Shown here in pieces: positions 8,336 through 18,967 of a stretch of DNA of 64,000 nt. The first letter of the stretch is position 1; every line of letters begins with the position of its first letter. The notes under the pieces were generated by a model, which saw nothing but the letters and a program-made list of their open reading frames with translations, was not told where the DNA came from and did not search any database. Position numbers and translations under genes: made by a program. Origin of the DNA: Thiococcus pfennigii (lineage in GTDB: Bacteria; Pseudomonadota; Gammaproteobacteria; Chromatiales; Chromatiaceae); NCBI RefSeq assembly GCF_016583835.1, contig NZ_NRRW01000004.1, positions 1 through 64,000 on the forward strand, given 5' to 3'.

Positions 8336-9175
8336 TCAGACGGCGATCGGCGCCCGGATCGCCGGGTGGGGGTCGTAGCCCTCGATGCGCAGGTCATCGA
8401 ATGCGTAGTCGAAGAGGCTCGCCGGGCGGCGCCCGATCACCAGGCGCGGCAGCGGGCGCGGCACGCGGGCGAGCTGGGCGTAGACGATGTCCTCGGTCAG
8501 GTGGTTGCGGTAGAGGTGCAGGTCGCCGAAGGTGTGGACGAACTCGCCGATGGCGAGATCGCACTGGTCGGCGATCAGGTGCGTGAGCAGCGCGTAGCTC
8601 GCGATGTTGAAGGGCACACCGAGGAAGAGGTCGGCGCTGCGCTGGTAGAGCTGACAGGACAGGCGCCCGTCGGCGACGTAGAACTGGAACAGACAGTGAC
8701 AGGGGGCCAACGCCATCCGCCCGGCGCGGACGTTGTCCTGCGGCGAGCGCCCCTCGTCGGGCAGGTCGGCCGGGTTCCAGGCCGAGACGACGAGGCGGCG
8801 CGAATCGGGACGGGCGCGGATCGTCGCGATCAACTCCGCGAGCTGGTCGATGACCCGCCCGTCCGGGCAGGCCCAACTGCGCCACTGGCGGCCGTAGATG
8901 GGCCCGAGGTCGCCGTCCTCGGCGGCCCATTCGTCCCAGATGGTGACGCCCCGCGCGCGCAGCCAGTGGTTGTCGGTCGAGCCCGAGAGGAACCACAGGA
9001 GCTCGTGGATGACGCTCTTGACGTGGACCCGCTTGGTCGTCACCAGCGGGAAGCCGGCGGCCAGATCGAAGCGCACCTGGCGGCCGAAGACCGAGCGGGT
9101 GCCCACGCCGGTGCGATCGGCCTTGTCGGTGCCGTGCGCGACGACGTCGCGCAGCAGGTTCAGGTATTGGTGCAT
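8336..9175 (-). CDS. thyA: Thymidylate synthase
   Basis: A 279-residue cytosolic enzyme converting dUMP to dTMP with methylene-tetrahydrofolate. The active-site Cys159 lies in [12 protein letters not shown], the dUMP-binding RQRSxD-equivalent region is [16 protein letters not shown], and [18 protein letters not shown] is the folate/phosphate-binding N-terminal segment. It is about 15 residues longer than E. coli ThyA (264). The ATG at 9175 (MHQYLNLL) matches family starts. It lies 26 bp downstream of gpmI on the same strand, so the two are probably co-transcribed. Confidence 0.96.
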   Translation of the reverse strand: MHQYLNLLRDVVAHGTDKADRTGVGTRSVFGRQVRFDLAAGFPLVTTKRVHVKSVIHELLWFLSGSTDNHWLRARGVTIWDEWAAEDGDLGPIYGRQWRSWACPDGRVIDQLAELIATIRARPDSRRLVVSAWNPADLPDEGRSPQDNVRAGRMALAPCHCLFQFYVADGRLSCQLYQRSADLFLGVPFNIASYALLTHLIADQCDLAIGEFVHTFGDLHLYRNHLTEDIVYAQLARVPRPLPRLVIGRRPASLFDYAFDDLRIEGYDPHPAIRAPIAV

Positions 9176-9201
9176 GGCCTCGCCGTGCGCTGCGGATGCA
9201 T

Positions 9202-10746
9202 TCAGGTCGCAACCGGGCCGAGCAGCAGCGAGCGACCGTGCATGGCCCCGGGGATCGGCAGGCCCATCAGCTCCAGCACGGTCGGGGCGATGCGCTCGAT
9301 GCCGGCGCCGATCGCCAGGCGCCAGGGCACCTCGTCGACGATCAGGCAGGGCACCGGATAGATCGAGTGCTGGGTCTGGGGCGCGCCTGTGATGGGGTCG
9401 ACCAACTCGTCGCAATTGCCGTGATCGGCCGTCAGGACGATCGAGTAGCCCGCGTCGCGGGCCGCGTCCATGACCCGGCCGGCCTCCCGATCGAGGGCCT
9501 CGACGGCGGCGATCACGGCCTCGCGCACGGCCGTGTGACCGACCATGTCGCCGTTGGCGAAGTTGACGACGATGAACGGGAAGCGGCGGCTGCCCAGCGC
9601 CTCGATGACGGCATCGGCGACCTCGGGGGCGCTCATCTCGGGCTGGTGGTCATAGGTCGCGACCTTCGGCGATGGGATCAGCTGCCGCTCCTCGCCGGGC
9701 CAGGGGTCGCCGCGCCCGCCGTTGAAGAAGTAGGTGACGTGGGCGTACTTCTCGGTCTCGGCGCAGTGGAACTGGGCCAGCCCGGCGTCGCTCAAGACCC
9801 CGCCGAGGGTCACCGCCGGGGTCTCGCTGGCGAACGCGAACGGCAGGCCGAGCGAGGCGTCGTACGACATCATGCAGGTGACGGCCGCGCGCGCAAAGCC
9901 GGGGCGCTCGAACGGATCGAAGTCGCCCTGGCAGAGGGCCGCGACCATCTGGCGCGGGCGGTCCTTGCGGAAGTTGAAATGGAGGACCTGGTCGCCGTCG
10001 CGGATCGCCTCGCCACCGGCGATGACGGTCGGGCGGATGAACTCGTCATCCTCGCCCGCCTCGTAGGCGGCGGCGATCGCCTCGCGCGCCGAACCGGTCG
10101 CGCGGCCATCACGGGCCACGAGGGCCCGCCAGGCGAGTTCGGTGCGCTCCCAGCGCTTGTCGCGGTCCATCGCGTAGTAGCGGCCGCTCACGGTCGCGAT
10201 CTGCCCGCCCGCCTCGGCGAGCGCGGCCTCGACCGGCCCCAGGTACGCCTCGGCCGAGCGCGGCGGCGTGTCGCGCCCGTCGGTGAACATGTGCAGGACC
10301 GGCCTGGCGCCTTGGCGGCGGCAGAGCTCGATCAGGGCCGTGAGGTGGCGCAGGTGGCTGTGCACGCCACCGTCGGAGACGAGCCCCATCAGGTGGATCG
10401 GCCGCCCCTGCGCGGCAGCGCGCCGGGCGGCCTCGGTGAGTGCGGCGTTGTCGAAGAAGCTGCCGTCGGCGATCGCATCGTCGATGAGGACCAGGTCCTG
10501 GCGGATGACGCAGCCCGACCCCAGGGTCACGTGCCCGACCTCCGAGTTGCCCATCTGCCCGTCGGGCAGCCCGACGGCGCGCCCCGAGGCCTGGAGCAAC
10601 GTGTGCGGGAAATGCGCGAAGTACTCGTCCAGGCGGGGCGTGCGCGCGAGCGCCATGGCATTGTCGGCCTTGCTGGGATTGGTGCCGACGCCGTCCAGGA
10701 TGATCAGGATGACAGGGCGGCGCGGTACCTTCATCGGGTCGCTCAT
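9202..10746 (-). CDS. gpmI: 2,3-bisphosphoglycerate-independent phosphoglycerate mutase
   Basis: A 514-residue Mn-dependent glycolytic and gluconeogenic enzyme interconverting 3- and 2-phosphoglycerate. The phosphoserine nucleophile is Ser68 in [20 protein letters not shown] near the N-terminus and [10 protein letters not shown] near the C-terminus supply metal ligands of the alkaline-phosphatase fold. The length is typical. AAGGTGA lies about 5 bases before the ATG at 10746, supporting this start over MKV four codons later. A TACACT -10-like sequence lies about 30 bases upstream. It is divergent from glgC. Confidence 0.96.
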   Translation of the reverse strand: MSDPMKVPRRPVILIILDGVGTNPSKADNAMALARTPRLDEYFAHFPHTLLQASGRAVGLPDGQMGNSEVGHVTLGSGCVIRQDLVLIDDAIADGSFFDNAALTEAARRAAAQGRPIHLMGLVSDGGVHSHLRHLTALIELCRRQGARPVLHMFTDGRDTPPRSAEAYLGPVEAALAEAGGQIATVSGRYYAMDRDKRWERTELAWRALVARDGRATGSAREAIAAAYEAGEDDEFIRPTVIAGGEAIRDGDQVLHFNFRKDRPRQMVAALCQGDFDPFERPGFARAAVTCMMSYDASLGLPFAFASETPAVTLGGVLSDAGLAQFHCAETEKYAHVTYFFNGGRGDPWPGEERQLIPSPKVATYDHQPEMSAPEVADAVIEALGSRRFPFIVVNFANGDMVGHTAVREAVIAAVEALDREAGRVMDAARDAGYSIVLTADHGNCDELVDPITGAPQTQHSIYPVPCLIVDEVPWRLAIGAGIERIAPTVLELMGLPIPGAMHGRSLLLGPVAT

Positions 10747-11045
10747 GACTCACCTTCGTTGCGTGCCAATGCGCTAGTGTACCGCGCCACCCCCGAACGC
10801 GTATCCTGGCCGCCGCCGAGCCGATGGTCTGCACCAGGAGCGGGAGGCGCCCCGCACGCGTGCACTTTCGTTGTCCTTCGTCACCACCGAGGGCGCGCGG
10901 CACCGACCATAATTGGGGCGACGATGGCCGAGCCGCCCGACCGGCAGCACCACACCGGGGCATCCTCGACGCCCGCCGCCATCGCCGGGGCTCGCCGATC
11001 GGGCCGGTCCGCCCCAAGACCACGCACCCGCATCGAGGAGTCAGC
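10747..11045. other. Divergent intergenic region gpmI / glgC
   Basis: About 300 bp between two divergent genes, so promoters for both should be here. On the minus strand TACACT lies about 30 bases before gpmI. On the plus strand CATAAT occurs near 10907-10912, without a good -35. No gene, RNA or strong repeat was seen. Confidence 0.4.
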
Positions 11046-12305
11046 ATGCAGACCGACAGAATCATCGCGTTCGTCATGGCCGGCGGTCAGGGCTCCCGGC
11101 TCCAGCCGCTGACGACGGCCCGCTCCAAGCCCTCGGTCCCGTTCGGCTCGCGCTACCGGATCGTCGACTTCGTCTTGAGCAACCTGGTCAACTCCCAGAT
11201 CCAGACCATCTACCTGCTGGTGCAGTACAAGTCCCAGTCGCTGATCGAACACGTGCGCAAGGCCTGGAGCCTCTCGCCGATGCTCCAGCACTTCATCACG
11301 GTCGTACCGCCGCAGATGCTCAGCGGCGACCACTGGTTCCTGGGCACGGCCGATGCCGTCAACCAGAACATCAACCTGATCGAGGAGCACCGCCCGGACA
11401 TGGTCGCCGTCTTCGGCGCCGACCACATCTACCGGATGGACGTGCGCCAGATGGTCGACTTCCACCGCCAGAACCACGCCGACGTCACGGTCGCGGCGCT
11501 GCCGGTGCCGCTCGCCGAGGCGACCAGCTTCGGGGTCATCGCCGCCGACCCGCAGGGGCGCGTCCTCGCCTTCGAGGAGAAACCGGCCCACCCGACGCCG
11601 ATGCCCGATCGGCCGAGCCACGCCTTCGCCTCGATGGGCAATTACCTCTTCGACACCCAGGTGCTGCTCGACGCCCTGCGCGAGGCGCAGCAGAACGGCG
11701 AGACCGACTTCGGCGGCCACGTGCTGCCGCGGCTGTTGCGTACCCACCGGCTGTTCGCCTACGACTTCGCGACCAACGAGATCCCCAACATCCAGCCCTA
11801 CGAGGACCGGGTCTACTGGCGCGACGTCGGCACGATCGACGCCTACTTCGATGCGCACAAGGACGTCCTCGGCGCCGAACCCGTGTTCGACGTCTTCAAC
11901 CCGCTCTGGCCGATCTACTCCAGCGGCTACCAGGGGCCGGTCGCCCGCGTCCTCGGCGGCGAGGTCCGCAACAGCCTGCTCGGCGCCGGCACCCTGATCC
12001 ACGAGGGCTGCAAGATCACCAACTCGATCCTGCGCCGCGAGGCCGTCATCGAGGAGGGCGCGATCCTGGAGGACTGCGTGATCATGGACTATGTGCGCAT
12101 CGGTCGCGGCGCGCACCTGCGCCGCGTCGTCGTCGATCGCCACAACCACATCGAGGCGGGCGAGCGCATCGGCCTGGACGAGGCGGCCGACCGGTCGCGC
12201 TTCCACGTGAGCCCCGGCGGCGTGACCGTCGTGCCCGAGGGGCAGATCGGCTACTTCGCCCGCGATCAACAGAGCCTGCACCGCGGACGCCGCTACTCGG
12301 AGTGA
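11046..12305 (+). CDS. glgC: Glucose-1-phosphate adenylyltransferase
   Basis: A 419-residue cytosolic enzyme making ADP-glucose from ATP and glucose-1-phosphate, the committed step of glycogen synthesis. The nucleotide-binding loop MAGGQGSRLQPLT is at 11-23, KPSVPFG follows at 28-34, and FGADHIYRMD and the sugar-binding FEEKP are present. The C-terminal third is the left-handed beta-helix regulatory domain. The length fits (E. coli 431). The ATG at 11046 gives the family start; in-frame upstream sequence to 10824 is non-coding in character. The matching glgA lies 36 kb away in this window, so the pathway genes are dispersed. Confidence 0.95.
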   Translation: MQTDRIIAFVMAGGQGSRLQPLTTARSKPSVPFGSRYRIVDFVLSNLVNSQIQTIYLLVQYKSQSLIEHVRKAWSLSPMLQHFITVVPPQMLSGDHWFLGTADAVNQNINLIEEHRPDMVAVFGADHIYRMDVRQMVDFHRQNHADVTVAALPVPLAEATSFGVIAADPQGRVLAFEEKPAHPTPMPDRPSHAFASMGNYLFDTQVLLDALREAQQNGETDFGGHVLPRLLRTHRLFAYDFATNEIPNIQPYEDRVYWRDVGTIDAYFDAHKDVLGAEPVFDVFNPLWPIYSSGYQGPVARVLGGEVRNSLLGAGTLIHEGCKITNSILRREAVIEEGAILEDCVIMDYVRIGRGAHLRRVVVDRHNHIEAGERIGLDEAADRSRFHVSPGGVTVVPEGQIGYFARDQQSLHRGRRYSE

Positions 12306-12380
12306 CCGCGCCTCGACGCCCGGCGCCGGTGCGCCGGGCGGTCGACGGCGACCGTCGCATCACCGCCGCACGGAGGAGTC

Positions 12381-12845
12381 ATGGGCTACTGGCTGATGAA
12401 GTCCGAGCCGGCCGTCTTCGGCATCGACGACCTGGCCACTCGCCCTGGGCGCACCGAGCCCTGGGACGGGGTGCGCAACTACCAGGCGCGCAACATGCTG
12501 CGCGACCAGATGCGCCCCGGCGATCAGGCCTTCTTCTACCATTCGAACTGCGCCGAGCCCGGCATCGTCGGCCTGATGGAGGTGGCGACGCCGGCCCGCC
12601 CGGACCCGAGCGCCTTCGATCCACAGGCCCAGTACTTCGATCCGAAGAGCGACCCGGACGCCCCCCGCTGGTACCTCGTCGACGTACGCTACCTGCGCCA
12701 CCTGGCGCGCACCATCACCCTCGCCGAGCTGAAGACCCATGCCGACGGCCCGCTCGCCGACCTGCCGCTGCTGCGCCGCGGCAACCGGCTCTCGATCATG
12801 CCGGTCACGCTGGCGCAGTGGCGCTTCATCCTGGCGCTCGAGTGA
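12381..12845 (+). CDS. EVE domain-containing protein
   Basis: 154 residues, a single EVE (PUA-like) domain, MGYWLMKSEPAVFGIDDL..., with the family landmarks WDGVRNYQARN, GDQAFFYHSN and PGIVGLMEV. EVE domains belong to the YTH/ASCH-like group that reads modified nucleotides; stand-alone bacterial members have no agreed function. GGAGG lies 7 bases before the ATG. It follows glgC by 75 bp with an intervening GC-rich hairpin (CCGGCGCC..GGTGCGCCGG near 12320-12338) that lacks a T-run. Confidence 0.9.
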   Translation: MGYWLMKSEPAVFGIDDLATRPGRTEPWDGVRNYQARNMLRDQMRPGDQAFFYHSNCAEPGIVGLMEVATPARPDPSAFDPQAQYFDPKSDPDAPRWYLVDVRYLRHLARTITLAELKTHADGPLADLPLLRRGNRLSIMPVTLAQWRFILALE

Positions 12846-12864
12846 CGGCGCATCGTCGGCGCCG

Positions 12865-13203
12865 TCACAGGAGACGGACGATCTGATCCTGCTGGAGCCC
12901 GAGGACCTGGGCGCCGAGCCGCAGCGCCCGCTCGGCGAAGGTCTCGGCATCGCCCCAGCGTGGGTCGGCGTCCAGCGGCTCGGTCATGACCTCGTTGATC
13001 AGCGTCAACCGACAGCCGCCGTCCGCCACCTCGGCGCAGACGTAGAGGACCGGCTCGCGCTCACCGAGCGGCACGAAGGCCAGGATGTGGCGGAAGCGCC
13101 GGGCATCGCCGCTCTCGATCTCGCCGAGCAGGGTCGCGGCGAACTCGCCGATCTGGTAGCGCCGTTTGGGGATGGCGGTGGTGATGACGGGTCTGTCTTG
13201 CAT
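12865..13203 (-). CDS. Conserved-looking hypothetical protein (112 aa)
   Basis: A soluble 112-residue protein without signal peptide or membrane segment, MQDRPVITTAIPKRRYQIGE... . It has alternating strands ('PVLYVCAEV', 'CRLTLINEVM') and an acidic C-terminal helix (AETFAERALRLG). The family is not recognised. The ATG at 13203 was chosen because the 23 residues before it come from low-quality sequence. It is convergent with the EVE gene (19 bp apart). Codon use matches the neighbours. Confidence 0.6.
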   Translation of the reverse strand: MQDRPVITTAIPKRRYQIGEFAATLLGEIESGDARRFRHILAFVPLGEREPVLYVCAEVADGGCRLTLINEVMTEPLDADPRWGDAETFAERALRLGAQVLGLQQDQIVRLL

Positions 13204-13238
13204 GGGATCCTCTGCGGTGACCATGAATGAGGAGGGGT

Positions 13239-13388
13239 GCAAAAACGACCGACACGAGCGCGGGGACGACAAGACGCACCGAAAGTCGCGAAAAACAGAG
13301 GATAATCCTATGCGTATTCGGTTTTTTTCGCGTGTTTCGCGTGTTTCGTAGTTCCAAGAAGACGTGCCGGTCGTTCTTGAGTCATCAC
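13239..13388 (+). repeat. TTTCG-rich inverted-arm repeat, copy A
   Basis: About 150 bp, AT-richer than the surroundings: it begins with a C/A-rich arm (CCGACACGAGCGCGGGGA), contains (C)GAAA words on the left, an A/T centre, and TTTCGCGTGTTTCGTAGTTCC on the right, and ends TTGAGTCATCAC. It aligns along its length with copies at 54107-54265 (inverted) and 57563-57719. Non-coding. Confidence 0.8.
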
Positions 13389-13664
13389 GAAGGCGCCTGA
13401 CAGGGGCACCCGAGCAGTTTCGTCCATCCGTCGCGCCAGCGCATCGAAGGAGCCGCGATGCGCGGCGCCACGGCGCGCGATGATCGGCTGGGACTCGCTG
13501 GCCAGCCCGCCAATGGCAGTGGCGCGAGGCCGCTGCCCTCCCCGAGGGCGCCCTACCATTCGGCGGCGCGAGCGAGCGGGTCGCGTTCGTCGCTGGTGAT
13601 GTGTCCGCCGCGCACCGAGATCAAGCCGTTGCAAGGACCGGGGTCCTGACCCGGTGAACACGAG

Positions 13665-14690
13665 ATGACCGACCGGTTACCGATTCTGCTGCTGTCCTGG
13701 GTCCTGGTGCTGCCGAGTACGCTCGGGCCGACGCGTGCGCCTGCGGCGGAAATCGACAGCGTCACTACCCAGGGGATTGCCCTCGATGACAGCCTGGGGG
13801 TCATCAACGCGATCTTCAGCGAGCGCCTCCGCGAAGGCGTTGCCCAGGCCAACGCCCGACAGCGCGACTTCGCGAACATGGATGCGGATGCGTTATGCGA
13901 CCCCGACCGGCTCTACGCCGAGCTCAGACGGGCGATCTTCGATTCGTTCCTGCCACGCTGGGGCCTGCGCGGTTACGACTTGGACCACCAGATGCGCGAG
14001 GCGCTCGCCGAACGCAGTTATTCGCTGGCGCTCGAGGACTCGATCTACCGCGACATCGATTACCTCGAGGGCTTCTCGCTCAGGCTCAAAGAGCTCAGCG
14101 ACGTCGTCGACATCGACGGCCACCTGGTCGGGCTCGACAAGATCGGACACTTCTTCGCCGAGGGCTGGACCTATTTCGACCGCACCCGCGACGAAGGCGA
14201 GAGCCTGGCGCAGGCGATGCAATGGGGCAGCCGGCAGGAGGCCGGCAAGCTCGGTTACGCGACGACCGGGATCTACTCCTTCGCCGACCTGACCGCCAAC
14301 TTCAACGGCTGGCGCTTCTGGAACGCGATCCTGCAAACCGAGGAGGACCCGTTGCGAGGCCCGACTCCCGGCCTCCTCAGGGGGCCCTACGTGCAATGCG
14401 AGTTTCAGCTCTTCGACTCCCTGCGGTACGGGAAGCGCATCTGGGCCTGGAGGGTTCGCAAATCGTTCGACTTGGCCGATTACGTCGACGGCGCCTGGGA
14501 CGAGCGCAACAACTGCAACAGCTACGCCGACCCCACGATCGAGGCCAAGGTCGTCGCGCGCACGCAGGAAGTGGCCCCGGGGTTCCGTTGCCCTCGGCAA
14601 CCGGCAGAGTGCCAGCGCGCACGGGAACGATACGGCCGCTTCGCCAAGCTCCTGCTGCACCCGCTGTGCCTGACGGCCCCCGAACCATAG
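13665..14690 (+). CDS. Exported protein of unknown function (341 aa)
   Basis: 341 residues with an N-terminal signal peptide (about 1-28, LLLSWVLVLPSTLGPTRAPA) and a large acidic mature domain. A notable central motif is GLDKIGHFFAEGWTYFDRTR, followed by an aromatic stretch (TTGIYSFADLTANFNGWRFW) and four Cys residues in the C-terminal third that could form disulfides. The DKxxHF pattern resembles small lipoproteins of the YfiM (DUF2279) type, but the match is too short to assign. Location would be periplasm or outer membrane. It stands alone between repeat-rich spacers. Confidence 0.7.
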   Translation: MTDRLPILLLSWVLVLPSTLGPTRAPAAEIDSVTTQGIALDDSLGVINAIFSERLREGVAQANARQRDFANMDADALCDPDRLYAELRRAIFDSFLPRWGLRGYDLDHQMREALAERSYSLALEDSIYRDIDYLEGFSLRLKELSDVVDIDGHLVGLDKIGHFFAEGWTYFDRTRDEGESLAQAMQWGSRQEAGKLGYATTGIYSFADLTANFNGWRFWNAILQTEEDPLRGPTPGLLRGPYVQCEFQLFDSLRYGKRIWAWRVRKSFDLADYVDGAWDERNNCNSYADPTIEAKVVARTQEVAPGFRCPRQPAECQRARERYGRFAKLLLHPLCLTAPEP

Positions 14691-14950
14691 AACCCGGCGG
14701 GGCCGTCCGGTCCGGCGCCGGCGCGACCGGGCTTGCGACGCCCTCCGCATTCGACGGCAGCGCCGAGCGACAACGGCAAACCCCCATGGCTCACAGAATG
14801 CCGCGGCAGTCTGCTCCCCCGGACACCTCACCGCCTGCCCCGCTCGACCTTCACCGGATTGCCGTCGACGGGCTTCCACACAAGGTCGTAGGCACGCCCC
14901 GAGCTCACCAACAGGGGAGCTCCCGAAACGTCCGATTTCTGTACCTGAAC

Positions 14951-15034
14951 ACGGCAGTTGACCGCTCCATCATGGATTGAAATCGTTGAAGCCTTAAAGG
15001 GGCTTACGTGAGTCCTGCTCACCAGCGAGGCGAA
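14951..15034 (+). repeat. Uninterrupted copy of the dispersed repeat at 1004-1248
   Basis: It shares ACGGCAGTTG, CCGCT.CATCATGGAT, CGTTGAA and GTGAGTCCTGCTCACC in the same order as 1004-1248 but lacks the 157-bp MITE, having a single TGA at the insertion point. It therefore serves as a related empty site. GTGAGTCCTGCTCAC forms a small hairpin. Confidence 0.7.
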
Positions 15035-15254
15035 CAGCCGAGCCAACAGCATCGCCCACAGGGAAGCTGCTGGAGATTCGGATGTCTGCTCCTCGCCTGT
15101 CGCCGAAACGGTCTTCGCTGGTGCCTACGCGCCAGCCGCCTCCTCGCGCCCGTAAGCGGTAGCTGCCGCGCGCAGCGACGAGTCGGGCGTGAACGGCTCG
15201 TGGTAGCGGCGGTGCCGTCGTGGCGGTGACCAATCTCTGAACAAGCGCGCCTCG

Positions 15255-15263
15255 TGGTATGAT
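15255..15263 (+). promoter_or_regulatory. Candidate extended -10 upstream of rsgA
   Basis: TGG-TATGAT resembles an extended -10 (TGn-TATAAT). The expected -35 position holds only a weak match. It lies about 190 bp before rsgA with no gene between. Confidence 0.25.
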
Positions 15264-15450
15264 CGCGACGCGCCCGTCGAAGGGCGCCCCATGTCATTGC
15301 CTCCGGAGGCTCGATGGACCTTGTCATCGCCGCCGGGCTGCGCCCTCGTTAAGTAGGGCAGGCCCGGCCTTCTCGACAGCTGTTCCGTTACACGCGTAGC
15401 GGCGCTTCCCTGCGCCCGCGCCCCATCGGATTCGTTGAGAGGATGACACC

Positions 15451-16509
15451 ATGTCCATCGACCTTTCACGGCTGCAGCCGCTCGGCTGGAGCAATTTCTT
15501 CACCGCCCAGATCCCCCTGGAGCAGTTCGAGTCGGCGCGCCCGGCGCGTGTCGTGCGGGTGGAACGGGGCTGCTGGTTCGTCGATTCCGGCTTGGAGGCG
15601 TTCCCGGCGACCTTGGCCGGCCGACTCCACCATATTCATACCGACCCGCATTACGTGACGGTAGGGGACTGGGTGCTGTTGGCAGCCCATGCGCCGGTCA
15701 TCGTCGAGCGTCTCGAGCGACGCAGCCTGATCGAGCGCCGCGAGGCGGGCGGCATCGACGCCCAGCCCCTGGCCGCGAACATCGACCTGATGCTGGTCGT
15801 GAGCGGCCTGGATGGCGAGTTCAATCTCCACCGCGTGGAGCGCTACCTGGTGCTGGCCGCCGAGGCCGGTGTCCTGCCCCTGGTGCTGTTGACCAAGGCC
15901 GACCTGGTCGACGACCCGGCGCGCACGGTCGCGCAGGTGCGCAGGCGCCTTCCCGCGGGGGCGGAGGCCCTCGCGGTGGACGCGCTCCGCGTCCCCCTGG
16001 CAGGGCGCCTCTCGCCCTGGCTCGAACCCGGCACTTCGCTGGTGGTCGTCGGGTCGTCCGGCGTGGGCAAGTCGACGGTGACCAACAACCTGGCCGGCCA
16101 GCCGCTGCAGGAGACCGGGGCCACCCGACGCGATGCCAAGGGGCGGCATACCACGACCGCTCGGTCGCTCATCCGGCTGCCCGGCGGCGCCTGCATCATC
16201 GACGTGCCGGGCATCCGGGAGGTCGGCCTGGTGGCGGAGGGTGGCGTGGACCGGCAGTTCAGCGCCATCGCCGAACTCGCCCGCGACTGCCGATTCGTCG
16301 ACTGCACCCACCAATCGGAACCCGGCTGCGCGGTGCGGGCGGCGGTCGACCGCGGCGAGGTGGACACCGACGCGTGGGCGCATTACCTGAAGCTGTTGGC
16401 CGAGGGCCGGCACAACCTGGCCGAACACGAGCGCCGCCGGCGCGATCGGGTATTCGGGAAGCTGGTCAAGGCGACCGTAGCTGCCAAAAAGCAGGGCCAC
16501 GGTCGCTGA
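15451..16509 (+). CDS. rsgA: Ribosome small-subunit-dependent GTPase A family protein
   Basis: 352 residues: N-terminal OB-fold (about 30-105), circularly permuted GTPase with G4 TKAD (148-151) before G1 GSSGVGKST (201-209) and G3 DVPG (251-254), and a C-terminal zinc site with Cys280, Cys285, His287 and Cys293. RsgA releases maturation factors from the 30S subunit late in assembly. GAGAGGAT precedes the ATG at 15451. It is a single-gene unit here, not in the usual orn/psd neighbourhood, so it may be a second RsgA paralogue. Confidence 0.92.
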   Translation: MSIDLSRLQPLGWSNFFTAQIPLEQFESARPARVVRVERGCWFVDSGLEAFPATLAGRLHHIHTDPHYVTVGDWVLLAAHAPVIVERLERRSLIERREAGGIDAQPLAANIDLMLVVSGLDGEFNLHRVERYLVLAAEAGVLPLVLLTKADLVDDPARTVAQVRRRLPAGAEALAVDALRVPLAGRLSPWLEPGTSLVVVGSSGVGKSTVTNNLAGQPLQETGATRRDAKGRHTTTARSLIRLPGGACIIDVPGIREVGLVAEGGVDRQFSAIAELARDCRFVDCTHQSEPGCAVRAAVDRGEVDTDAWAHYLKLLAEGRHNLAEHERRRRDRVFGKLVKATVAAKKQGHGR

Positions 16510-16550
16510 AAGGCCATGGTCTTCGAGAGCCGGCCTGCCCCGGCAAGCCC

Positions 16551-16685
16551 GTAGTCGGGTTAGGCGCGCCGGCACGGCGGTCGCTGCAACGGACAGGCTC
16601 GCGCACACCGTGACCCGACAGCGGCCTCGGTAGGACCGCGTTGCCCGCTGTCGGGTTACGCCCCGAGGGGCTAACCCGACCTACG
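16551..16685. repeat. Nested palindromic element with TCGGGTTA arms
   Basis: Four alternating arms: GTAGTCGGGTTAG (16551-16563), TGACCCGACAGCGG (about 16610-16623), CCGCTGTCGGGTTA (about 16645-16658) and CTAACCCGACCTAC (16671-16684). The inner and outer pairs each form a stem, giving a hairpin within a hairpin. Sequences of the GTAGGTCGGGTTAG type are common dispersed non-coding repeats in proteobacteria. Confidence 0.6.
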
Positions 16686-16688
16686 ACC

Positions 16689-16777
16689 TCCCCGCCAACC
16701 AGTCGGGCGAAGCCGTTCGCGCGCACCGCCTTGGCGAGCAGGTCATCGAGCTTCGGGGGCGTCAGGGGGATCTGCAT
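16689..16777 (-). pseudogene. Possible N-terminal remnant of a Fic-family protein
   Basis: About 28 codons starting MQIPLTPPKLDDLLAKAV resemble the N-terminus of Fic proteins with a DUF4172 extension (M-IP-TPP-L-LL). The frame then runs straight into the palindromic element at 16685 and loses similarity. Upstream, 16780-16875 is conspicuously AT-richer than anything around it, as expected for a foreign promoter region. Only a remnant is claimed; the match is short. Confidence 0.3.
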
Positions 16778-17064
16778 CGCGCTGCTGCTAATTCAGCCTC
16801 GATTGGCATTCGATTGGCAGTTTGTTCCTTGCTGCCAAATTTTTCCAGATTAGCAGTTGATTAGCGATTCATCGGCCGGGGTCTTGCTGCCCGTGCGGCC
16901 CGACATCCGCCACGATGAAGCGATGCGACGCCCGTGAGGGGCCGGGCATCCTGGCGGGGCTAGTCGGCGATCCGCTCCGGCGACGGCAGGGTGACGAACA
17001 ACGGAGGGGGCGCGCGCAGGGGCCTGATTGCGGGCGAAGGGCAATCGGTCGGGATCGCCCCCGA

Positions 17065-17099
17065 GCGGGCCCCTACACAGTCGCTGTGTGGGAGCCCGC
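17065..17099. repeat. REP-like hairpin downstream of ilvC
   Basis: GCGGGCCCCTACACAG (17065-17080), loop TCG, CTGTGTGGGAGCCCGC (17084-17099): a 16-bp stem with one mismatch. A related GTAGGAGCCCGC..GCGGGCG sequence lies upstream of ilvB at 20899-20945. A second small palindrome GCCCGCCGGCGGGC follows at 17094-17107. Confidence 0.65.
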
Positions 17100-17119
17100 C
17101 GGCGGGCGCAGGGCGATCA

Positions 17120-17276
17120 GGCGATTGCCGGAAACAAACCTACCGGATGACGCCGGACTTTCGTTCGTCTTCAAGGAGCGAGCGCAGGAGCCTAGCCCAG
17201 CGATGTGAGTGCGCTCGCGACACGGAAGACGGGCGAAAAGACAAGCCAGACGGTAGGTTTGTTGACAGAAACCGCC
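17120..17276. mobile_element. 157-bp MITE-like element, copy 2, abutting the ilvC stop codon
   Basis: Same length as copy 1 (1034-1190) with three differences by eye. Terminal inverted repeats of about 26 bp. It is flanked by TCA at 17117-17119 and 17277-17279; the second TCA is the complement of the ilvC TGA stop. The insertion thus occurred exactly at the stop codon, and the duplicated triplet preserved it. The transcribed element would fold into a long hairpin in the ilvC 3' untranslated region. Confidence 0.85.
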
Positions 17277-18966
<1,690 letters not shown>

Positions 18967-18967
18967 A

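Larger units (their letters stand above)
14691..15450. other. 760-bp intergenic region with a repeat
   Basis: No supported gene. It holds the uninterrupted dispersed repeat at 14951-15034. A possible extended -10 (TGGTATGAT, 15255-15263) lies about 190 bp upstream of rsgA. The 15030-15240 part has no recognisable coding signal in six frames. Confidence 0.4.

Noticed and set aside
12318-12338. GC-rich hairpin after glgC as a terminator
   Set aside because: No T-run follows, so intrinsic termination is not supported.
13665-14690. Assignment of the 341-residue exported protein to VanZ or YfiM families
   Set aside because: Only a DKxGHF-like patch agrees; length and the rest differ.
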